Shown here: in pieces, positions 18,714-27,259 of the stretch
Layout of the letters: each line of letters begins with the position of its first letter
How positions within the stretch are numbered: the stretch's first letter is position 1
From: CAXXHQ01 sp963665265
GTDB lineage: Bacteria > Planctomycetota > Planctomycetia > Pirellulales > Thermoguttaceae
Direction of reading: 5' to 3'
DNA length: 64,000 nt
NCBI GenBank assembly: GCA_963665265.2
Contig: CAXXHQ010000001.1
Location: 186,001-250,000 of the forward strand
Program-made: the position numbers and the translations under genes
Notes under the pieces: model-generated
Database searches by the model: none
Told to the model about the DNA's origin: nothing
What the model saw: the letters and a program-made list of their open reading frames with translations, nothing else

Positions 18714-19010
18714 CAGGAGCCTCTTTTTTGCTTACGGCAAAACAAGTTACGATTCAATCCGTTTTTGTCGCCTCCGCCATTTTAATCTATCGGCAGGGTT
18801 TCGGAATCCCTTTTCACTCGGTAGACAATCCCCCTTCCGACGTTTGCCGAAAGAAGCCGGAACGGTCCAATGCGAACGGTTTTTGTTGGCTTTTTCCGGC
18901 CTTCGCAATTAAAATGAAACTCATCGTATTCCCAAAGCGTTCGGGTTTTGATCCAGACGCATTTTCCGCCGTCGCTAGCCGTCGGCGGAATGTCGATGAG
19001 GAGAATTCCG

Positions 19011-19670
19011 GTGAGTAAAGAGCCGTTTCGCTGCCCTCGAATCCTCGAGTTATACGAGAAGTATCTCGATGACCAAGACTCGGCGCACTTCATTTCGCAA
19101 GTTGCCGAGCGTTATTCGTCGGGCACGCTGCAGCGACTTGCTCTTCATGCGATTCGCGAAGTACGGCGTGCATCGGTCCTCGCTCTCGGATTTCTGGGCG
19201 ATTACGAATCAAACCACACTCTAGGCCGCGCGTTGCTCGACGACGACCGCACGGTTCGGACCATGGCTGAAAACGCCATCCGCACCGTCTGGACTCGCGA
19301 CGGAAACGAAAAAGACCGCCAAGAGCTAGGCGCGATCATTCGCTTGAACGCGGCGAGGATGTATGCCGAGTCGATAATCCGCGCCACGAAAATGACCGAA
19401 CGCGCGCCCTGGATCGCCGAAGCTTGGCATCAACGGGCGATCGCTAATTTCGCTCAGCGCAATTTCGCCGAGGCCGTCCGCGACTGTCACCAAGCGCTCG
19501 AATTTAATCCGTACCACTTCGTAGCCGCGTCGTGCATGGCGCAGTGCTATCTGGAACTGGACAATCCTATTTCCGCCTTGGAATGCTTCCGTCGGGCTTT
19601 GCGTCTAAACCCCGATTTGGAAGGGGTCCGCGCACAGGTCGTTCGTCTCGCCCGCATGGTGGACGAATAG
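19011..19670 (+). CDS. HEAT-like and TPR repeat protein
   Basis: This 219-aa cytoplasmic protein begins at GTG 19011, which sits 7 nt after GATGAGGAG; the longer ATG start at 18948 has no ribosome site. Residues about 30-100 resemble HEAT repeats (REVRRASVLALGFLGDYESN, DDRTVRTMAENAIRTVW). Residues about 125-215 form two or three TPR motifs (AWHQRAIANFAQRNFAEAVRDCHQALEFNP, then CYLELDNPISALECFRRALRLNPD, in consecutive copies). The two repeat types suggest a scaffold for protein contacts. No enzyme motif is present and the neighbours give no hint of partners. Confidence 0.85.
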   Translation: MSKEPFRCPRILELYEKYLDDQDSAHFISQVAERYSSGTLQRLALHAIREVRRASVLALGFLGDYESNHTLGRALLDDDRTVRTMAENAIRTVWTRDGNEKDRQELGAIIRLNAARMYAESIIRATKMTERAPWIAEAWHQRAIANFAQRNFAEAVRDCHQALEFNPYHFVAASCMAQCYLELDNPISALECFRRALRLNPDLEGVRAQVVRLARMVDE

Positions 19671-19703
19671 CCGATCCGTTACCGTCGCAAGTGAACGGCC
19701 GAG

Positions 19704-20195
19704 CTACGGCATCGTCGTAACCGTAACGACGATGGCCGTTTGATCCCCCTGCTTTGAAATGGCCACTCCTAGCGTGCTTTTGTCCTTTTGAGCGCCGATA
19801 TTCACGCCGTTAGGCACGTTGGTCGTGGCGAGCACGTTCCAGCCTTCAGCCTTCAATTTATCCGCGTAAAAGGCCTGGGCCTTGTCCACAGCGTCGGCAG
19901 TCTCTAAGGACAAGGTGCGATTCCCCTGCACTGAGGCGGCCGTTTTGACCTTCGCTCCAGGGTAGACCGGCACGTCCTTGGGGAAATCGTCCGGAATCTT
20001 CACTCCGCCGCCCGCGGAGGTCGTTACCTTCATATCCAGGCCGTCAGCTCCTTTAACGGTCGCCTCGCCCCCTCCGGCGCCTTGGGTTACCGTTACTTTC
20101 TTGCCGTCCGGCGTCTCCACCGTGACCGTGCGCTGACCACAGCCGATTAAGGACCCAACGACTAGAACGAACGAAAACCATAGAGCGATTCTCAT
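19704..20195 (-). CDS. Putative lipoprotein
   Basis: The product is 163 aa. ATG 20195 follows GGGAGG at 5 nt, and the N-terminus is a lipoprotein signal with lipobox LIGC (Cys at about residue 19), so it is probably lipidated and membrane-attached. After a Gly-rich segment that repeats VTVETPDGKKVTVTQG-like strands, residues 60-163 contain DDFPKDVPVYPGAKVKTAASV and FYADKLKAEGWNVLAT, a pattern seen in many small planctomycete and deltaproteobacterial lipoproteins of unknown function. The open frame to 20258 is an artefact of lacking stops. Partners are unknown. Confidence 0.85.
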   Translation of the reverse strand: MRIALWFSFVLVVGSLIGCGQRTVTVETPDGKKVTVTQGAGGGEATVKGADGLDMKVTTSAGGGVKIPDDFPKDVPVYPGAKVKTAASVQGNRTLSLETADAVDKAQAFYADKLKAEGWNVLATTNVPNGVNIGAQKDKSTLGVAISKQGDQTAIVVTVTTMP

Positions 20196-20594
20196 AGCAA
20201 CCTCCCTCAGTGAAATAGAGCGTTTATTACACGAAGCGCGAAGGAATCGTACGGACATTCCTCCGCGCAGGCAAGAACAAGGCGAAAGAAAAACGTTAGA
20301 AAGTTAAGGACTCCCCCACCTTAATTTCCATTTTTTCAGCATAGAACTTCCCTTTTCTCGGCACGGCAATAGCAATTCGCCCGCAAAACAAAACAGCCCA
20401 AACGCAGCACACTACCCAAAGCTCCGTTTTGCGGCCATAGAATCGCGTCATTATCGTTTTTTCCCGCAAGGTTTACCTTTCTTTCTCAACTCCCGTGACT
20501 GGCATGACCGATACTATCGCTACGAACAGTTACGAACCTCTCTAGCAAGAGAGTTCATTGGCTCATCATGGGCATTATCGAGGTGAGAGATATC
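20196..20594. other. Divergent intergenic region
   Basis: It separates the lipoprotein and the outer-membrane barrel gene and should hold both promoters. No repeat or RNA gene was recognised. The strong ribosome site of the downstream gene (AGGTGAGAG) is at 20581-20589. Confidence 0.5.
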
Positions 20595-21791
20595 ATGCCG
20601 CGAACAAGCATTTACTCCTGTATAGTCGTAGGGCTGTTGCTCTGCTTGACTAGAACGCCGGCGAATGGCCAGGGGCTTCAAGGGATGCAAATATTCGCTC
20701 CCGTTGACTCGAGCAACTTCGACGGAGAAGGAACGAAGGCCAACGAAGGCTTCTTCTTTTCTTTCGACGGTCTTTACTGGAGCATCGGAGCGCCGGAAAA
20801 AACAACCATTGGTAAAGAAGGTCTAACCAGAACAGTCTACTACACATACTGGGGCACGAGTACCGGAGTTGCATCGAGGACGGAAATTCAGCATAACGCA
20901 CTGGATACCAGTAATCTCTCCGCTCAATTCACTGGCGGAGACCGGATCGAGTTCGGCCGAGTGACGGACAACCAAGGGTGGTTGTTCAGCATCACACAGC
21001 TAATGAATCAAAAACAAGATTTTTCCGCCCAGGGCGTTAGTATGGTCTTCGACGATGCGGAGTACGGCACCCCACCTTATCATCACCTGGACGGCGTCGT
21101 GTCCTACAATGGAACGACCAACCCCGGAAAAATTGAGCCGTTGCCGCTAACGTTTTCAAATATGACAGTCCACAATGAGGTTTCGATGTGGGGGCTGGAA
21201 TGGATGTACGTCGGACGCTCGGATCAGTTGGCGCATGGAGGCTATTTTGAATGGTTCGCAGGTCCACGATATATGGAATTTGACGATTCGTTCCGCGTCC
21301 GAGGCAGAGGCGGCATCCTCGACGAAAGCTACTGGATCAACGACGCAAACAACCATATCATTGCCGGTCAGCTAGGCGCCCATTGGTTCAAGAAAGCTGG
21401 CCGCTGGGAGTTATCCGCAGAGGGACGTTTCTTCGCCGGTTTAAATTGCCAAACAGCCCACCTCTACGGCGAATTAGGCTCAAACCTCGCGACAAATATG
21501 GGAGCTTACAACTATCCTCAATCAATGTCGCCTGCGACATTTAGCCACTCGAAGAATTTCCAGGAGTTCACTCCCGGCGTCGAATTGCGACTTGAAGCAA
21601 AATACCAGCTATCTCGATCAATATCCTTCAAAGCAGGTTGGTCGGGCATGTGGATGGACGGCATCGCCCGAGGCGCCAACATGATCGACTACTCCCTAAC
21701 GGAAACCGATACAATGCCGATCAATGAAGCGAATAATCGCCAAGGCGTGTTCGTCAACGGTTTGACGGTCGGCGTGGAGCTAAACCGTTAA
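20595..21791 (+). CDS. BBP7-like outer-membrane beta-barrel protein
   Basis: This 398-aa protein starts at ATG 20595, placed 5 nt after AGGTGAGAG, and begins with a signal peptide ending near ANGQG. The mature part has alternating aromatic strands (FFFSFDGLYWSIGAP, HGGYFEWFAGPRYMEF, RWELSAEGRFFAGLNC, ELRLEAKYQLSRSISFKAGW) and ends in a strand-like FVNGLTVGVELNR. This matches the putative beta-barrel porin-7 (BBP7/DUF1551) group typical of planctomycetes. It would sit in the outer membrane; substrate or pore role is unknown. A terminator follows at 21824. Confidence 0.8.
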   Translation: MPRTSIYSCIVVGLLLCLTRTPANGQGLQGMQIFAPVDSSNFDGEGTKANEGFFFSFDGLYWSIGAPEKTTIGKEGLTRTVYYTYWGTSTGVASRTEIQHNALDTSNLSAQFTGGDRIEFGRVTDNQGWLFSITQLMNQKQDFSAQGVSMVFDDAEYGTPPYHHLDGVVSYNGTTNPGKIEPLPLTFSNMTVHNEVSMWGLEWMYVGRSDQLAHGGYFEWFAGPRYMEFDDSFRVRGRGGILDESYWINDANNHIIAGQLGAHWFKKAGRWELSAEGRFFAGLNCQTAHLYGELGSNLATNMGAYNYPQSMSPATFSHSKNFQEFTPGVELRLEAKYQLSRSISFKAGWSGMWMDGIARGANMIDYSLTETDTMPINEANNRQGVFVNGLTVGVELNR

Positions 21792-21823
21792 AAAAACACC
21801 TCGATGCGCTTGAAGCGCGTACT

Positions 21824-21852
21824 GAGGCGGTCGAAAACGACCGCCTCTTTTT
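21824..21852 (+). terminator. Rho-independent terminator of the barrel gene
   Basis: A perfect 10-bp stem GAGGCGGTCG / CGACCGCCTC with an AAAA loop is followed by TTTTT, 32 nt after the stop. Confidence 0.95.
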
Positions 21853-21861
21853 ATGCGCGAC

Positions 21862-21903
21862 AAAGAAAAAGGGCGAATTCGCCGTTAAGAGGAATTCGCC
21901 CTT
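21862..21903 (-). terminator. Rho-independent terminator of the small minus-strand gene
   Basis: A 12-bp perfect stem (AAGGGCGAATTC / GAATTCGCCCTT) with an 11-nt loop is followed on the minus strand by TTTTTCTTTG. It therefore ends transcripts from the small gene at 22031-22219, back to back with the plus-strand terminator. Confidence 0.85.
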
Positions 21904-22030
21904 GGAGATTTATAAAACGGAACACCGATTCCGCCTTTGCGTTCATTCGGGGGAAGGGAAACGCATTCTCGCCGTGAAATGCGACGGAACGCAACCTGAA
22001 ACCAAGAACCAAACGCTTTAAAACTCGGCG

Positions 22031-22219
22031 TTATTGTTCGTCCTTGGCGGCCTTTAAGTCGCGTAATTCCTCAAGTTCGGTTTCCAAACGATGACGTAAG
22101 GGACTCTCGGGACGCAATTCGTCCAGCAGTTTTTCCGCTTTTACGAAAGTATCGCCGTCAACGTCTTTGTTGCGAAATAGTGAACGCCAACTCCGTGAAA
22201 TCTCTTGTTCGGTAAGCAA
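22031..22219 (-). CDS. Small hypothetical protein (62 aa)
   Basis: This 62-aa, strongly charged, mostly helical product ends LRHRLETELEELRDLKAAKDEQ. The start is a TTG at 22219, supported by GAGGTG at a 5-nt distance, and a strong terminator lies downstream on the same strand at 21862-21903. No family is recognised. The residues suggest a soluble amphipathic helix pair. It is upstream of, and away from, the large acyl-AMP ligase gene, which is separately transcribed on the same strand. Confidence 0.65.
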   Translation of the reverse strand: MLTEQEISRSWRSLFRNKDVDGDTFVKAEKLLDELRPESPLRHRLETELEELRDLKAAKDEQ

Positions 22220-22444
22220 CTCCGCACCTCATCAATAAAGACAGGCCGCATCCTGCGGCTAAAATATCATCCTTCCCTTTCGATTATACACCGAAGGTAG
22301 GCGTTTTTACAGCGTGAAAATCCAAACTCTCAATTCGCGGAACACGCCGCAATTTATCGAGGATTTACGCAAATTCTACGCAATTCCCGAAGGAGCTGCC
22401 GCTCGCAACCCCCAATTACGGTTGGAAAATCACTCTTGTTTCCG

Positions 22445-25400
22445 TCAGGATTTTAAATAGTTCAAATCAATCGTTTTGAGCTCTTCCGTCATCGTTTCGA
22501 CGGTGTAACGAATTTCCTCGTCGGTATGCTCCGACGAAATGAAGAACCGAAGGCGGGCGGCCTTCTCTTCGACCGCCGGATGTAAAATCGGCTGCACGTT
22601 AACGCCCCGGGCCATCATGGCGCGAGATAACGTCAAACAATGGATCGAGTTGCCGAGAATGACGGGAACGACCGGCGAATGATCGCTCATACCGGTGTTC
22701 AAACCGTTCTCCTTGCACAGTTGCAAGAATAGAGCCGAGTTAGCGAGCAATTTTGCGCAGCGTTCGGGCTCTCGTTCTAAAACTCGGATCGAGGCAACAG
22801 CGGCGGCGGCGGCCGAAGGAGGCATTCCGGCGGCGAAAACGAAGCCCGGCGCCGTATATCGCAAGTAGTCGGCCAACGACTTACTTCCGGCAATGTACCC
22901 GCCGCAACTCCCAAAAGACTTGCTGAGAGTTCCCATCCAAATTTCCACGTCTTCGCGATTCACGCGGAAATACTCGCCGATTCCTCGGCCAGTTTCACCG
23001 AGAATGCCCATCGAGTGGGCTTCGTCCACCATTAACAACGCCTTATGACGTTTCTTCACTTCGATGAATTTCGGCAAGTCGGCGATGTCGCCGTCCATGC
23101 TGTAAACGCCTTCGACCGCGATCAGCACACGCCGATATTCGCCGCGGTATTGCGATAGAATGCGTTCCGCTTCGGTCCAATCATTATGAGCGAACGGCCG
23201 ACGGCGGGCGCCGGACAAAATCGCCCCTTCGACGATGCTGTTATGCGCCAAGGAGTCGTGCAGAATGAGGTCGCCCGGGCCCATCAAATGGCCGACGACC
23301 GACTCGTTCGTGGCGTGTCCGCCGACGAAAACGATCGAATCTTCGACGCCCACGAAATCGGCGATGGCTTTTTCCAACTCGACGTGGATCGTTTTTTGGC
23401 CGGAAACCAATCGGCTGGCCGAGGCGCTGGTTCCGAAACGGTCGATCGCGGCCTTGGCGGCGGCGGATACTTCCGGATGCCCCGACATGCCTATGTAGTT
23501 GTAATTCGAGAAATTGATCATTTCCCGACCACTGATCGTCGTGCGATTGTTGGTCAACCCTTCGTGAACAGTGAAAAACGGATTGCCGAGAGGCGAACCC
23601 TCTAAGTAATCCAAACGCTCGCGAAGCTGAACGACCTCCGGAAATTCCGCTATTTTGTATTGCGACGGGGGAATTTGGCCTTCGTTGACGGCTGCCGCTT
23701 GCGGACGCGGTTCGCCCCCGAGGTATTTCTCGACGGCGGCGATGAGCTGTCGAGCGGTTTCCAACTCGACGAGAATATCTTCAGGAAATCGGCCGCCGAA
23801 ACGCTCCTCCAATGAAGCGACAATCTCCATGCGTTCCAGCGAATCCATGCCGGTTTCGACGATTGGCGAATCGAGCGTCAAACCTTTAGCCCGCTCTTTG
23901 GCCACGCGATTGATTTCCTCAAGCACGATCTCGGCGGCGCGATCTTTCGAAGCACGCGGCATGGGACTCGCAAAATCGTCGGAAACCAGAAGCAAAGGGG
24001 CCGGTTTGACGGCGTCTGAAGTCGCCGAGACGGCCTTACGCGGCTTCCGCGGCTCAGGCCGCTTTACGACTCCCCCTTCGCCTTCCCATTTGGCAATGAC
24101 GTCCAACGTACCGTCTAAATAGCCGGCGCGGCAGGCGTGGCGTTGAATTTTGCCGCTCGACGTCTTGGGAACGCTTCCCGCCTTAATCAACACAATAGCG
24201 TCGGGCGCCAACTCGTGCTCGACGGCGATCGCTTTCCGAATCGCGTCGAAGACCGGCTCGAAATCGCCGTGCTTATGGCGTTCAACTTCCTGAACGATGA
24301 CGAGACGCTCGCGTCCTTCTCTTTCAAGGGTGAAAACGCCGCCGCCGTCGGTGCGCAAACGCGGATGGGCTCGCTGGACGGTTTGCTCAATGTCTTGCGG
24401 ATAGTAGTTGACGCCGCGAATAATGATCAAATCTTTGAGCCGACCGGTGACGAATAACTCGTCGCCCGACATGAATCCCAAGTCGCCGGTCCGCATGAAA
24501 GGACCTTCGCCCGTGTCCTTCAAATGCGCGTGAAAAGTCCGCTCGGTGGCCTCTTGATTGCGCCAATAGCCCATCGCCATGCTCGGCCCGCGAACCCAAA
24601 TTTCTCCGATTCGATCGGGCGGACAAACAGTCATCGCGTCCGGTTCGGCGATCACGATTTTTTGATCGGGAAGGTTCTCTCCGCAGCCGACCATCGGTTG
24701 CGCGTTCTCGGCGTCCGGCGCAACTTCGACCACTTGGCCCCGGGAAATCGCCTCGGCGTCGAAGGTCTTAATGATCGGCGGAGCTTTCACCCTGCCTCCC
24801 GAGACGATCAGCGTAGCCTCGGCCAAACCGAAGCAAGGATAGAACGCTTCGCGGCGAAAACCGCAAGGCTCGAACGCTTCGCAGAAGGCGTCTATCGTCT
24901 CCGCGCGAACCGGCTCGGCCCCGTTGAAGGCGACCGTCCAATGGCTCAAATCGAGCGTTTTGCGTTGCTCCGGCGTGACTTTCTTCACGCACAACTCGTA
25001 GGCGAAATTAGGTCCGCCGCTCGTTGAGCAGCGGTAACGCGAAATTGCGGCAAGCCAACGATAGGGCTTTTGCAAAAAGCTCATCGGAGCCATCAACACA
25101 TTCGGCCGACCGACGTAGAGCGGCTGCAAAATTCCGCCGATGAGCCCCATGTCGTGATAACTGGGAAGCCAAAACACGCCTCCGCCCGAACGAGTATGCT
25201 CATACGCATAGGCGATCAAGGCCGAGTTATGCACTAAGTTCGCATGGCAAAGCGCGACGCCTTTCGGCGTGCCGGTCGAACCGGAGGTGTATTGCAAAAA
25301 AGCGAGCGTATCGCCGTGGACGTCGGGCATGTCCCATTTTTCTTCGATGCCGTCGGGAACATGGCACGTCGCCATCCAGTTCAAACGCTTCAAATGCGGC

Positions 25401-25843
25401 GTTTCGTCGATCAACGGCAAAATCCGCTCTAATACCGAATCCGTCGTCAACGCAATCGTTGCGTCGGCGTCGTCGGCGACCGATTGAATTCTCTTGAGCG
25501 ATCGGTTACGACGCGGAGGATAAACAGGCACCGCGATCACTCCGGCGTAGAGGCAGCCGAAAAACGCGGCGATGAACTCTAACCCCGCCGGATAGAGCAA
25601 CAACGCGCGCTCGCCAGTAAGGTGACGCGCCTCCAGCCATGCGCCGATGGCGCGGGCTTGGCGATCCAGCTCGCGATACGTCATCCGCTGCGCGTCGTTC
25701 TCGCCGTCCGTGAGATAAATGAAAGCGGTATCGTCTGGCTGACAGCGCGCGCGATGCCGCACCATCTCTACTAAATTCGCAGGTCCGTAAAACGTCCCGG
25801 GCAAATGATCCAAATGCACGGACTGTACGCTTCCAATTTTCAT
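22445..25843 (-). CDS. Fatty acyl-AMP ligase / acyl carrier / alpha-oxoamine synthase fusion
   Basis: This 1132-aa protein joins three enzymatic parts. Residues about 20-590 are a fatty acyl-AMP ligase: the A3 motif YTSGSTGTPKG (185-195), RTGDLG (451-456), GRLKD (467-471) and catalytic Lys565 in KTSSGKIQR. Residues about 635-710 are an acyl carrier domain with phosphopantetheine Ser668 in TGMDSLERM. Residues about 755-1125 are a PLP-dependent alpha-oxoamine synthase of the KBL / serine palmitoyltransferase type, with Asp940 (VDEAHS) and Schiff-base Lys975 (GTLSKSFG). The likely logic is that a fatty acid is adenylated, loaded on the carrier, then condensed and decarboxylated with an amino acid to give a long-chain alpha-amino ketone, as in the first step to sphingolipids. 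Amino acid and final product are unknown. GGAG lies 7 nt before ATG 25843. No other lipid gene is adjacent. Confidence 0.92.
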   Translation of the reverse strand: MKIGSVQSVHLDHLPGTFYGPANLVEMVRHRARCQPDDTAFIYLTDGENDAQRMTYRELDRQARAIGAWLEARHLTGERALLLYPAGLEFIAAFFGCLYAGVIAVPVYPPRRNRSLKRIQSVADDADATIALTTDSVLERILPLIDETPHLKRLNWMATCHVPDGIEEKWDMPDVHGDTLAFLQYTSGSTGTPKGVALCHANLVHNSALIAYAYEHTRSGGGVFWLPSYHDMGLIGGILQPLYVGRPNVLMAPMSFLQKPYRWLAAISRYRCSTSGGPNFAYELCVKKVTPEQRKTLDLSHWTVAFNGAEPVRAETIDAFCEAFEPCGFRREAFYPCFGLAEATLIVSGGRVKAPPIIKTFDAEAISRGQVVEVAPDAENAQPMVGCGENLPDQKIVIAEPDAMTVCPPDRIGEIWVRGPSMAMGYWRNQEATERTFHAHLKDTGEGPFMRTGDLGFMSGDELFVTGRLKDLIIIRGVNYYPQDIEQTVQRAHPRLRTDGGGVFTLEREGRERLVIVQEVERHKHGDFEPVFDAIRKAIAVEHELAPDAIVLIKAGSVPKTSSGKIQRHACRAGYLDGTLDVIAKWEGEGGVVKRPEPRKPRKAVSATSDAVKPAPLLLVSDDFASPMPRASKDRAAEIVLEEINRVAKERAKGLTLDSPIVETGMDSLERMEIVASLEERFGGRFPEDILVELETARQLIAAVEKYLGGEPRPQAAAVNEGQIPPSQYKIAEFPEVVQLRERLDYLEGSPLGNPFFTVHEGLTNNRTTISGREMINFSNYNYIGMSGHPEVSAAAKAAIDRFGTSASASRLVSGQKTIHVELEKAIADFVGVEDSIVFVGGHATNESVVGHLMGPGDLILHDSLAHNSIVEGAILSGARRRPFAHNDWTEAERILSQYRGEYRRVLIAVEGVYSMDGDIADLPKFIEVKKRHKALLMVDEAHSMGILGETGRGIGEYFRVNREDVEIWMGTLSKSFGSCGGYIAGSKSLADYLRYTAPGFVFAAGMPPSAAAAAVASIRVLEREPERCAKLLANSALFLQLCKENGLNTGMSDHSPVVPVILGNSIHCLTLSRAMMARGVNVQPILHPAVEEKAARLRFFISSEHTDEEIRYTVETMTEELKTIDLNYLKS

Positions 25844-26579
25844 CCGGCGCTCCCAAATATCTTTGCGGAAGGCGGCGTAAAGACAATCAATTTTCGCCGC
25901 ATTTGCGTCTTAAGCATTCGCTTCAAAAAAGCGTTCCGCGTTCGTTATGCTCTGATCGGTAAATCCAACTCGCCTTACTTGCGACGCTTGGCGTGAAATA
26001 AGCGGCATTCGCTTTTGCGAAACGCGCAAGCTTTTCAAGGCGGGACGTCGGCGGCAACTGGCACGCGAGAACGGCTCCCGAACGTTGATCAACGTCGAAC
26101 CGGTCCAAAGCGTGCAAACTCCCGCCAGGGCAGGGATTTACAAACTACTCATTGTATTTTTTCGGCCGTTTGAACGCAACCAAACCCGAATATTTGCTAG
26201 CCGTTAAAACAGCGACTTTAAGAGGGGGCCGCCGGAAAACGCATGCGTTTTCGCATGTCATTGTTAGAGACGCACTTGCGCAAAACGACCGGCGCGAAAA
26301 AGTCGGGATAAAACGCCCCAATCCCCAAAAAACAGTTGAAGTTTTTTTCCGAGTCGTCGGTCCTCGCTAGCCGTCAAACTTCCCGCCCCTTCAATAGCCT
26401 GCTGTTTTTGTCAGTCCATTACGACAATTTTAACACCCGCTTTTCGACTCCCCGCCGTTTCCCTTTTACGAACGATTATGTGATAATGTACCGTTAGCTT
26501 TGGGTCATCCGAAAACTATTTTCGTCGGGGCTTTCCGTCGTCGGCGACGTAGCTCAAGCCTCGCTCCGCTCCTCAGATT
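25844..26579. other. 736-bp gene-free region
   Basis: No supported gene is seen. It should hold the promoters of the two divergent neighbours. A perfect 18-bp palindrome (GAAAACGCATGCGTTTTC) is at 26235-26252. None of the composite repeats is present. Confidence 0.55.
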
Positions 26580-27257
26580 ATGACGCAAGAAACTATTCGC
26601 ATCGTTTGCCCGCACTGCGGCTCGAAAATCAACGCCAAGCGAAAGCTGCTCGGCGAGATCCGGCCATGCCCCAAATGCAAAGAGCCGTTGCATATTTTGC
26701 TCCCGGAAAACGTCGAAGCGCTTCCGTCGATGCCGCTGGACGAGCCCGACAATCCCGAGCGCCCGCATTTGCCGGGCAATAAGCAAGGCGTTCTGAGCGG
26801 TCGACCGCTGGAAAGATTGAATCGCCATTCGCGATACGTGATTTGCAATCGTTCTATGATGGTCGCTTGCTGGTCGAACGACGGACATGGATGGCGCTGG
26901 AAAACGAACGTCGGTCTAGTGTCGGCCAACCGCTACAAAGATCAACTTCCCAGCCACGGCGAATTTGTTTTGACCGAGGTCAATTTGCGCGAGAACGGCC
27001 CCGAACTTCAATTGACCGGCGTTCGCTGCCTTCAAATCGCCAGCCATTGGGGACTCAACTATCTCGCCGACGGCGACGACGCCATTTGCACGCGCATTAC
27101 CGGTTTTTGCGGCCTTAATCGCGAACAAAAATTCGCGGTACGCAAAACGCTACTCGAATTCTATATGCCGGAACTGCTGGAAAAAGCCCCCAAAATCGCC
27201 GATTTCTTAAGCAACGACGATTACCGCGTCTCCGAAATCGTTCAGGAAACGCCGTAA
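26580..27257 (+). CDS. Zinc-ribbon protein of unknown function
   Basis: The 225-aa protein starts with a CPHC ... CPKC zinc ribbon (residues about 10-34), a form often found in planctomycete proteins. The rest is a single soluble domain with VEAL/PSM linkers, a WSNDGHGWRWKTN segment and a C-terminal acidic helix (LLEKAPKIADFLSNDDY). I do not recognise the family. No ribosome site is evident at ATG 26580. It converges on the DNA methylase gene with only 2 nt between the stop codons, but the opposite strand makes a shared operon impossible. Confidence 0.75.
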   Translation: MTQETIRIVCPHCGSKINAKRKLLGEIRPCPKCKEPLHILLPENVEALPSMPLDEPDNPERPHLPGNKQGVLSGRPLERLNRHSRYVICNRSMMVACWSNDGHGWRWKTNVGLVSANRYKDQLPSHGEFVLTEVNLRENGPELQLTGVRCLQIASHWGLNYLADGDDAICTRITGFCGLNREQKFAVRKTLLEFYMPELLEKAPKIADFLSNDDYRVSEIVQETP

Positions 27258-27259
27258 GC

